Assembly: GCA_021203665.1 (NCBI GenBank)
Contig: JAJQAT010000032.1
Coordinates: 1-7,998 of the forward strand
Length of the DNA: 7,998 nt
Source of the DNA: Bacillota bacterium
Lineage (GTDB): Bacteria > Bacillota > Clostridia > UBA1381
Direction: 5' to 3'
Notes under the pieces: model-generated
Seen by the model: only the letters and a program-made list of their open reading frames with translations
Told to the model about the DNA's origin: nothing
Database searches by the model: none
Shown: one piece after another, positions 1 to 5,195 of the stretch
How positions within the stretch are numbered: the stretch's first letter is position 1
Layout: each line of letters starts with the position of its first letter
Made by a program: the position numbers and the translations under genes

Positions 1-950
1 CGCTTATAGGAATTACAAAAAAAGGCGCATGGTATCTCTACAGCGGCGACCGGGCGAATATCGAAAGCGGCGCGTGGGAGCGGGATAACGAGCATAAAAA
101 GAAAGCCGTTCTTTCACCGGACGCGGAGGATAAGGCTGTTATCGTGTTTGACGGTGATAAAATAACAAAAATACATATTGATGTTGTATTCCCCGTGCTT
201 CACGGCGAGTTTGGCGAGGACGGAACGATACAGGGACTGTTTGAGATGGCGGATATTCCGTACGTCGGTATGGGCGTGATGGCGTCGGCTAACTCAATGG
301 ACAAAACCGCGTCAAAAATTGTGTTCGCGAGCGCGGATATACCGCAGGCGGACTGGGTCGTGGTGAACAAAACAGACGATTTTGAAATAAAAATGAATGA
401 AATAGAGGAAAAGCTCGGCTATCCATGCTTCGTGAAACCGGCGAGAACAGGCTCGTCCGTGGGCGTCGGCAAGGCGCACAACAGAGCGGAGCTTAAGAGC
501 GCGCTTGAAAACGCGGCGCGCTTTGACAGGAAAATACTTGTCGAGGAAAATATAGACGGTCACGAGGTTGAATGCGCGGTTCTGGGAAACGAGGACGTCA
601 AGGCGGCAACGGTCGGTGAAATTATGCCGACGGTTGAATTTTATGATTTTGACGCGAAGTATAACGACAATTCCACCGAGCTTCAAATACCGGCGAATCT
701 GCCCGATGAAACGATAGAAAAAATAAGAGAGTATGCCGTGAGAGCCTTTAAAGCGCTTGACGGCAGCGGACTTTCAAGAGTGGATTTTTTTGTAAAGCAC
801 GACGACGGAAGCATTATTCTCAATGAAATAAACACCCTGCCCGGCTTTACAAATATAAGTATGTACCCGAAATTATGGGGCGCGGTTGGAGTTGAATACA
901 GCGAGCTTTTGGACCGTCTTATCGAGCTTGCGGAAAAGAGAGTAAAATAA
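1..950 (+). CDS. ddl: D-alanine--D-alanine ligase, 5' end outside window
   Basis: This cytoplasmic ATP-grasp enzyme joins two D-alanines into the dipeptide that ends the peptidoglycan stem. The reading frame is open from base 3 (first visible residues LIGITKKGAWYLY) and gives 315 residues. About 40 N-terminal residues are missing compared with usual Ddl length. Visible landmarks in order are HGEFGEDG, the ATP-grasp segment KPARTGSSVGVGKA, EVECAVLGN, the omega-loop FYDFDAKY, GLSRVDFF, and the metal and ATP-binding ILNEINTLPGFT. The YDFDAKY loop is the form typical of D-Ala-D-Ala ligases rather than VanA-type D-Ala-D-lactate ligases. That points to normal D-Ala termini and expected vancomycin sensitivity (inference). 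The GTG at 144 lies inside the gene and is not the start. The stop TAA shares one base with the murI ATG, so translation of the two is probably coupled. Confidence 0.96.
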   Translation, partial: LIGITKKGAWYLYSGDRANIESGAWERDNEHKKKAVLSPDAEDKAVIVFDGDKITKIHIDVVFPVLHGEFGEDGTIQGLFEMADIPYVGMGVMASANSMDKTASKIVFASADIPQADWVVVNKTDDFEIKMNEIEEKLGYPCFVKPARTGSSVGVGKAHNRAELKSALENAARFDRKILVEENIDGHEVECAVLGNEDVKAATVGEIMPTVEFYDFDAKYNDNSTELQIPANLPDETIEKIREYAVRAFKALDGSGLSRVDFFVKHDDGSIILNEINTLPGFTNISMYPKLWGAVGVEYSELLDRLIELAEKRVK

Positions 951-1762
951 TGAATAACAAGAGCATCGGCGTATTTGATTCCGGACTCGGCGGATTGACC
1001 GCCGTAAAGCAAATAATGAAGGAGCTGCCGAATGAAAATATAATATATTTCGGCGATACGGGCAGAGTGCCTTACGGTACGCGCTCAAGGGACACCATTT
1101 TAAAATATACGCGCGGGGACATAAGATTTCTCAAAACCTTTGACGTAAAAATTATCGTCATAGCCTGCGGAACGGCAAGCTCCGCCGCACTTCCGGCGAT
1201 AAAGGATGAGTTTGATATTCCGATTATAGGTGTTATAGACGCGGCGGTATATGCCGCGGTAAGAGCGACAAGGAACAATAAAATCGGAATTATAGGAACT
1301 CAGGGCACAATAAAGAGCGGCGAGTACGAAAAGCAGATTAAAGCGTATAACAGTGAAATGCATACCTTTGCGAAAGCGTGTCCGCTGTTTGTGCCTATAG
1401 TGGAAAACGGGCATTCCGATACGCAGGTAGCGAGGCTTTTGGTTGAGGAATATCTGGAGGATATAAGAAATCAAGGAGTTGACACGCTTATTTTGGGCTG
1501 CACGCATTATCCCTTGCTTGAAAGGGTGATACGCGAATATATGGGCGATGAGGTCACACTGATAAATTCCGGCGCCGAGGTGGCAAAGTACCTGAAAAAG
1601 AAGCTCGGCAACGAGGATATGCTTAATGACGGCACTGTATGCGGCGAGCGGTACAGATATTACGTAAGCGACGATATAGCGGGATTTGAGGAGCTTGGAG
1701 GAATATTCCTTGAAAGAGAAATAAACGGACAGGTGAATAAGATTGACATTGAAAAATACTGA
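950..1762 (+). CDS. murI: Glutamate racemase
   Basis: This enzyme converts L-glutamate to D-glutamate for the second position of the peptidoglycan stem peptide, without a cofactor, using two cysteines. The 270-residue protein has normal family length. It opens with the substrate motif VFDSGLGGLT (Asp10, Ser11), followed by YFGDTGRVPYG. The two catalytic cysteines are Cys73 (IACGTASS) and Cys184 (LGCTHYPLL, with His186). One oddity is that the residue after the first catalytic Cys is Gly74, where most racemases have Asn (ACNTAS). The usual PGA segment further on reads DAA (GVIDAAVYAA). Both catalytic cysteines remain, so the gene is expected to be active. Its ATG overlaps the ddl stop by one base, with only a weak AAGAG upstream, which fits translational coupling. 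The neighbouring ddl is in the same pathway. Confidence 0.95.
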   Translation: MNNKSIGVFDSGLGGLTAVKQIMKELPNENIIYFGDTGRVPYGTRSRDTILKYTRGDIRFLKTFDVKIIVIACGTASSAALPAIKDEFDIPIIGVIDAAVYAAVRATRNNKIGIIGTQGTIKSGEYEKQIKAYNSEMHTFAKACPLFVPIVENGHSDTQVARLLVEEYLEDIRNQGVDTLILGCTHYPLLERVIREYMGDEVTLINSGAEVAKYLKKKLGNEDMLNDGTVCGERYRYYVSDDIAGFEELGGIFLEREINGQVNKIDIEKY

Positions 1763-2168
1763 TAACGAATATCGTATTACGGTAAGAAACAAGCAAACGA
1801 TTGACAATAAAACAGATATAATAGAGGAAACCGCGTACGGCAGCTATCACGAGAAAAACGGCAAACGCTACATAATGTACAAAACAGAAGCGGACGGAGA
1901 CAGAACGTCCTCGATGATAAAGGCGGACGGCGCGGAGATACTTATAAAGCGCAGCGGGAGCATAAGCTCGTCAATGGCATATAAGGCGGGAGCAAGAAAA
2001 ACGTTTATGTATGAGCTTCCTTACGGCGCGATGGAAATGGAGCTTGAAACGCACCGCGTTATTTCCGAGCTGGATGAGCGCGGAGGAAAAATCGAGCTTG
2101 TATACACCTTGACGGTTCAAGGAGAAAAATATTTCAATGATATGAAAATAACAGTGGTTAAGAGGTAG
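1743..2168 (+). CDS. DUF1934 / YwiB-like beta-barrel protein
   Basis: This 141-residue protein matches the DUF1934 family (B. subtilis YwiB-like), a small calycin-like beta-barrel of unknown biochemical role. Recognisable parts are an N-terminal strand region with TIDNKTDIIEETAYG, then YHEKNGKRYIMYK, the polar stretch ILIKRSGSISSSMAYKAG, the family core MYELPYGAMEMELET, and a C-terminal KIELVYTLTVQGE strand. There is no signal peptide or membrane segment, so it is probably cytoplasmic. The chosen start is TTG at 1743, which has AGGTG (1731-1735) at 7-base spacing; a second TTG at 1749 is the alternative. The gene overlaps the end of murI by 20 bases, so the two are probably co-translated. Its place in a cell-wall precursor operon hints at a link to that process but does not prove one. 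Confidence 0.85.
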   Translation: MTLKNTDNEYRITVRNKQTIDNKTDIIEETAYGSYHEKNGKRYIMYKTEADGDRTSSMIKADGAEILIKRSGSISSSMAYKAGARKTFMYELPYGAMEMELETHRVISELDERGGKIELVYTLTVQGEKYFNDMKITVVKR

Positions 2169-2173
2169 AGCTA

Positions 2174-3646
2174 ATGAAATTTAAAAGAATAACAACAGCG
2201 GTTTTGGCGGCGGTTATCGCAGCTTCCGGCACCGTGTTTGCCGCGGCGGAAACGGAAACCGAAAATGAAACAGAATACAGCGGCGAATATATCGCGTTTG
2301 ATCAAATAGCGGGGTATATAGCCGAAAGATATATAGATGAAACCTACACCAAGGATTACATAATGGCGCAGGGACTCTCAAAGCTTCTTGAGGACGATAA
2401 CCCTCTTCTTATTCAGCTGCTTAAGGCTACTCTTGAAAGCCTGGACGATTACAGCGAGTTTTATACCGCGGAGGAATACAAGGCGTTCCAGGATAATATC
2501 GAGAACACCTATTACGGCATAGGCATAGTGATGGCAATGTCGGACGACGGCTATGTGGAGATACTGTCGTTTGCGGAGGAGGACAGTAAGGCGGAAAAGG
2601 CAGGCTTCAAGATTGGCGATAAAATTTACAAGGTTGACGGAGTGGACGTTACCGGCTGGAGCATGGAGCAGGTCCGCTCGGTTATTATAGGCGAGGAAAA
2701 CACAACCGTTAATATAACCGTTCTTCGCGACGGCGAGGAAATAGAGCTGATGACGACCCGCGTGGCTACGATTCAGCAGGCGACCGTGTCGGGCGGCATT
2801 TTAAACGGCAATATCGGCTATATACAGATTGAAACCTTCAGCAGCGCGACCTCGGACGAATTCGCGGAAATGCTTGATATAATGCGCGATAACAACGTGG
2901 AAAATATTATTATCGATTTGCGCAATAACGGCGGCGGAGTGGTTTCATCGGCGGTAGGCATCGCACAGCAGATTGTGCCTGAGGGTAAGATTATCGACGT
3001 TGAATACAGGCAGTCGGAATACAATATAACATACAATTCCGACCTTGCGGAAAAGGAATTTGATTTTATCGTGCTTGTGAATGAAAACACGGCGTCATCG
3101 TCGGAAATTTTAGCAAGCGCGGTGCAGGATTCGGGCGCGGGAATATTGGTCGGCACAACGACATTCGGAAAGGCTGTAATTCAGAATATGTATCCGCTCA
3201 CGAACGGATCGGTATTTAAAATTACCGTCGCGCAGTATATTACGAGAAACGGCAGCGAGATAAACCATGTGGGACTTACTCCGGATGAGGAGATTGAAAA
3301 CGAAACCTCAAAAATAGACACATCAAACTACACATCGTTTGACTACGAAACAAAGCCGTCCTACGGCAGCTCCGGCGATAACGTTAAATCAGCAAAGGAA
3401 AAGTTATCCGTACTCGGATTTTACGACGGCGATTCTTCAAGCGGGATTTTTGACGAGGAATTGAAAGAGGCGGTAAAGGATTTCCAGAGAGAACACAGCC
3501 TGTTTCCGTACGGAATTTTGGATATAGCCACACAGGTGAAGATTGACGAGGTGTTTTCCGATATAGACGTCGTGACGGATAATCAGCTTATAACGGCTTA
3601 TGAAATGTTCGGCGGCAGCAAGGAAAATCTTTACGTAAGTGAGTAA
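2174..3646 (+). CDS. ctpA: Secreted S41 C-terminal processing protease (PDZ + peptidoglycan-binding domain)
   Basis: This serine protease of family S41 (CtpA/CtpB/Prc type) cleaves proteins near their C-termini outside the membrane. Residues 1-23 form a signal peptide (KFKR, hydrophobic core, likely cleavage after VFA); there is no lipobox Cys. A PDZ domain spans about 105-195 (YYGIGIVM, AGFKIGDKIYKVDG). The protease domain follows, with IIDLRNNGGG at 246-255, Ser308 in NENTASSSEI, Lys333 and Gln337 in FGKAVIQ. The Ser-Lys-Gln spacing (25 and 4) matches the known catalytic triad of B. subtilis CtpB. Residues about 396-458 form a peptidoglycan-binding-1 repeat (GDNVKSAKEKL, LGFYDGD, GIFDEELKEAVKDFQ). 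All key residues are present and the length of 490 is normal. It starts 5 bases after the DUF1934 stop with GAGG just upstream. The substrate is unknown; in Bacillus, relatives act in sporulation signalling, which cannot be inferred here. Confidence 0.94.
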   Translation: MKFKRITTAVLAAVIAASGTVFAAAETETENETEYSGEYIAFDQIAGYIAERYIDETYTKDYIMAQGLSKLLEDDNPLLIQLLKATLESLDDYSEFYTAEEYKAFQDNIENTYYGIGIVMAMSDDGYVEILSFAEEDSKAEKAGFKIGDKIYKVDGVDVTGWSMEQVRSVIIGEENTTVNITVLRDGEEIELMTTRVATIQQATVSGGILNGNIGYIQIETFSSATSDEFAEMLDIMRDNNVENIIIDLRNNGGGVVSSAVGIAQQIVPEGKIIDVEYRQSEYNITYNSDLAEKEFDFIVLVNENTASSSEILASAVQDSGAGILVGTTTFGKAVIQNMYPLTNGSVFKITVAQYITRNGSEINHVGLTPDEEIENETSKIDTSNYTSFDYETKPSYGSSGDNVKSAKEKLSVLGFYDGDSSSGIFDEELKEAVKDFQREHSLFPYGILDIATQVKIDEVFSDIDVVTDNQLITAYEMFGGSKENLYVSE

Positions 3647-3662
3647 CATTAAACCGAATTGC

Positions 3663-3667
3663 GGAGG
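3663..3667 (+). promoter_or_regulatory. Ribosome binding site that sets the nadK start
   Basis: A perfect GGAGG lies 9 bases before the ATG at 3677. A TTG at 3659 would extend the frame upstream, but it precedes this site and has none of its own, so 3677 is preferred (3680 is also possible). Confidence 0.8.
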
Positions 3668-3676
3668 TGGAAATTC

Positions 3677-4519
3677 ATGATGAGAATAGCGGTCATTCCC
3701 AATAACAGCAAGGATTTCGGCTTGATAAACACAAGACGCCTTGTTGAATTTCTGAGCGATAAAGCCGATATTTATATGGACGAGGCATACAGCGTTCTCG
3801 GAATGAATATCAAATATATTCCCGCCTCCGAAATATATGAAAACGCAGAATATTTGGTTGTTTTGGGCGGTGACGGCACAATTTTGCAAAGAGCCGCCGA
3901 ATGCGCGAGAAGAAAAATACCCATACTCGGAATCAATCTCGGAAAGATAGGCTTTATGACGGAGATTGAAATTGACGATATGGAGGAGGCTCTCACCAAA
4001 TTTTTAAACGGCGATTTCAAAATCGAAAACAGGATGATGATAAAGGCGGAGGTAAGAAAGGCAAATAAGGTGCAGTTTTCGTTCCACGCCTTAAACGACG
4101 TTGTTGTGTCAAAGTCATTGGGTGAAAAGCTTATCCGCATAGAGCTGTCCACAAACGGCGAGGAGGTAAACCGATACACGGCGGACGGGCTTATAATAGC
4201 CACGCCGACAGGCTCCACAGGATATTCAATATCTGCGGGCGGACCCGTCGCGGATCCGTGTATGCGCCTTTACATTGCTACGCCGATATGCGCGCATATG
4301 CTTTCGGTGAGAAGCGCAGTCCTCTCATCCGACAAGGTAATAAAAATAAGGCTTGACAGCGAATACGGCGGCGAGGCGGTTGTGACCGCGGACGGGGATA
4401 TGCAGGGCTACATAAAGGGCTCGGACGAGGTTATTATAACCGAATCCGAATATGACTTTGAGCTTGTAAGAATCGGCGAGCAATCGTTCTACGACACGCT
4501 GCTGAAAAAGCTATCATAA
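3677..4519 (+). CDS. nadK: NAD kinase
   Basis: This cytoplasmic enzyme phosphorylates NAD to NADP, the only known route to NADP in most bacteria. The protein is 280 residues from ATG 3677, a normal length. It shows the defining motifs in order: LGGDGTILQRA (GGDGT at 64-68, Asp66 catalytic), GINLGKIGFMTE at 85-96, ALNDVVVSK at 138-146, the glycine-rich YTADGLIIATPTGSTGYS ending in AGGP at 167-190, and VTADGD at 236-241. Two small departures from consensus are GFM where GFL is common, and PICAHML where PICPHSL-like sequence is common; neither touches catalytic residues. A TTG at 3659 would add six residues but lies upstream of the ribosome binding site. The gene begins 30 bases after the protease stop, and the order nadK-argR-recN is familiar from Clostridia. 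Confidence 0.96.
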   Translation: MMRIAVIPNNSKDFGLINTRRLVEFLSDKADIYMDEAYSVLGMNIKYIPASEIYENAEYLVVLGGDGTILQRAAECARRKIPILGINLGKIGFMTEIEIDDMEEALTKFLNGDFKIENRMMIKAEVRKANKVQFSFHALNDVVVSKSLGEKLIRIELSTNGEEVNRYTADGLIIATPTGSTGYSISAGGPVADPCMRLYIATPICAHMLSVRSAVLSSDKVIKIRLDSEYGGEAVVTADGDMQGYIKGSDEVIITESEYDFELVRIGEQSFYDTLLKKLS

Positions 4520-4527
4520 ATTTAATA

Positions 4528-4533
4528 GGGAGG
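4528..4533 (+). promoter_or_regulatory. Ribosome binding site supporting the TTG start of argR
   Basis: GGGAGG lies 8 bases before TTG 4542. No ATG or GTG with comparable spacing is present, so the TTG start is well supported. Confidence 0.8.
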
Positions 4534-4541
4534 TCTTTAGG

Positions 4542-4988
4542 TTGAAATATAAAAGACAGGGACAAATCCTTAAAATTATTCACGAGCAAAATATAAAAAC
4601 ACATGAACAGCTCATAAAGGAGCTGAATAAGAGCGGATACAACGTAACGCAGGCGACCGTTTCAAGGGATATAAAGGAGCTTGGTCTTATCAAAGCACCC
4701 GTTTCCGACGGCGGAAGCATATACACCACGTCGCGGGATATTCCGAAGGAGCTTGACCGCAGAATAAATATGATTACCGACACGGTTAAAAGCGTTGAGT
4801 ACGCGCTTAACAATGTTGTGGTAAAAACATATCCCGGCATGGCGTCGGCGGTGGCGGCATCCGTTGACGCGGCTATGAAGGATGACTTTCTCGGCTCGAT
4901 AGCGGGCGATGACACGCTTCTTATTATAACCAAGAACGAGGAAAAATCTGCTGAAATAGCGGAAAAACTTATGAAAATTTTTAGCTAA
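4542..4988 (+). CDS. argR: Arginine repressor ArgR/AhrC
   Basis: This hexameric DNA-binding regulator uses L-arginine as corepressor. It represses arginine biosynthesis genes and in Gram-positives also activates arginine catabolism. The 148-residue protein has the usual two domains. An N-terminal winged helix-turn-helix (about 1-66) includes HEQLIKELNKSGY and the recognition segment VTQATVSRDIKELGLIK. The C-terminal oligomerisation and arginine-binding domain (about 78-147) includes PGMASAVAASVD and GSIAGDDTLLII, where the GDDT acidic pair contacts arginine in known family members. The start is TTG 4542, so the first residue is Met despite the codon. No clear ARG box was seen upstream, so autoregulation is not supported by sequence. 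No arginine biosynthesis genes lie in the window; the conserved partner is recN, a chromosomal neighbour without a known functional link. Confidence 0.96.
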   Translation: MKYKRQGQILKIIHEQNIKTHEQLIKELNKSGYNVTQATVSRDIKELGLIKAPVSDGGSIYTTSRDIPKELDRRINMITDTVKSVEYALNNVVVKTYPGMASAVAASVDAAMKDDFLGSIAGDDTLLIITKNEEKSAEIAEKLMKIFS

Positions 4989-4992
4989 GGAG
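4988..4992 (+). promoter_or_regulatory. AGGAG at the argR stop codon, separated from recN
   Basis: An AGGAG begins on the last base of the argR stop TAA, the usual place for the ribosome binding site of a next operon gene. The nearest start codon is a GTG at 5003, which opens only a 17-codon frame; recN starts 200 bases further on. The likeliest reading is a site stranded by later insertion of the foldback element (inference). Confidence 0.45.
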
Positions 4993-5022
4993 CTTTTATA
5001 ACGTGAAAAATAAACTGCGCGG

Positions 5023-5041
5023 TAAGTTGCTATGCAACTTA
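5023..5041 (+). repeat. Perfect hairpin 1, eight-base-pair stem
   Basis: TAAGTTGC at 5023-5030 pairs exactly with GCAACTTA at 5034-5041 around a TAT loop. No T-run follows, so it is not an intrinsic terminator. Confidence 0.75.
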
Positions 5042-5053
5042 GCCCGAAGGGCT
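5041..5053 (+). repeat. Perfect hairpin 2, five-base-pair stem
   Basis: AGCCC at 5041-5045 pairs with GGGCT at 5049-5053 around a GAA loop. It shares its outer bases with hairpins 1 and 3, so the three stems are contiguous and could stack. Confidence 0.7.
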
Positions 5054-5071
5054 TGACTGCAAAGCAGTCAA
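5053..5071 (+). repeat. Perfect hairpin 3, eight-base-pair stem
   Basis: TTGACTGC at 5053-5060 pairs exactly with GCAGTCAA at 5064-5071 around an AAA loop. GCAGTC at 5064-5069 could instead pair with GACTGC at 5109-5114, so an alternative fold is possible. Confidence 0.75.
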
Positions 5072-5076
5072 CACTC

Positions 5077-5129
5077 AGTATTATTCGGAGCTTGACGTAT
5101 ACACATACGACTGCACTCCTCATAATACT
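5077..5129 (+). repeat. Long imperfect hairpin
   Basis: AGTATTAT at 5077-5084 pairs exactly with ATAATACT at 5122-5129. After a two-base mismatch, GGAG (5087-5090) pairs with CTCC (5116-5119). At the tip CGTAT (5096-5100) pairs with ATACG (5105-5109) around an ACAC loop. Confidence 0.65.
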
Positions 5130-5164
5130 AATCTGCTTGTTTCTTTTCCACGTTATGATTTGTG

Positions 5165-5181
5165 CCGCCGCGGAGCGGCGG
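5165..5181 (+). promoter_or_regulatory. GC-rich hairpin just before the recN ribosome binding site
   Basis: CCGCCGC at 5165-5171 pairs perfectly with GCGGCGG at 5175-5181 around a GGA loop. It ends four bases before the GGAG (5186-5189) of recN and lies outside the inverted-repeat boundaries. Its all-GC stem could affect ribosome access to recN (inference). There is no T-run, so it is not a terminator. Confidence 0.55.
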
Positions 5182-5185
5182 GAAT

Positions 5186-5189
5186 GGAG
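5186..5189 (+). promoter_or_regulatory. Ribosome binding site that sets the recN start
   Basis: GGAG lies 6 bases before ATG 5196. The longer frame from TTG 5160 would place its first codons inside the GC hairpin, lacks its own site, and adds 12 residues that are not RecN-like. Confidence 0.7.
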
Positions 5190-5195
5190 ATTACT

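Larger units (their letters stand above)
4998..5156. mobile_element. 159-bp foldback element with terminal inverted repeats (MITE-like)
   Basis: The ends are inverted copies: ATAACGTG at 4998-5005 is matched exactly by CACGTTAT at 5149-5156, and the match continues inwards to 5015 and 5139, 16 of 18 positions in all. The interior is almost entirely short hairpins and holds no transposase or sizeable reading frame. This fits a miniature inverted-repeat element or a repeated structured RNA. No clean target-site duplication is visible beside the ends (left flank GCTTTT, right flank GATTTG). It lies between two operon genes. The inverted repeats and hairpins are read directly from the sequence; mobility is inference, and only one copy is in this window. 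Confidence 0.5.

Noticed and set aside
312..1088. Minus-strand open frames opposite ddl and murI
   Set aside because: They lie opposite genes with clear family motifs, show no recognisable domains and have low-complexity hydrophobic or basic composition. They are shadows of the coding strand.
4998..5071. CRISPR array
   Set aside because: The hairpins differ in sequence and there are no equal-length repeats separated by unique spacers.
4580..5123. Minus-strand frames opposite argR, reaching into the gap
   Set aside because: No ribosome binding site and no family resemblance; the gap part is made of hairpin DNA that keeps frames open by chance.
5092..5159. Possible promoter for recN (TTGACG at 5092, TATGAT at 5154)
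   Set aside because: TATGAT is close to a -10 box, but no -35 sequence sits 16-18 bases upstream. The TTGACG hexamer has no -10 at normal spacing. Not enough to call.
5160..5195. Upstream TTG start for recN adding 12 residues
   Set aside because: The extra residues are encoded by the GC hairpin, have no ribosome binding site before them, and RecN proteins normally begin at the MLxxLxIKN motif, here at 5196.
4989..5195. SOS (LexA) box or ARG box in the argR-recN gap
   Set aside because: The palindrome CGTAT-ACAC-ATACG does not match GAAC-N4-GTTC or the ARG box consensus; it is better explained as the tip of a hairpin.
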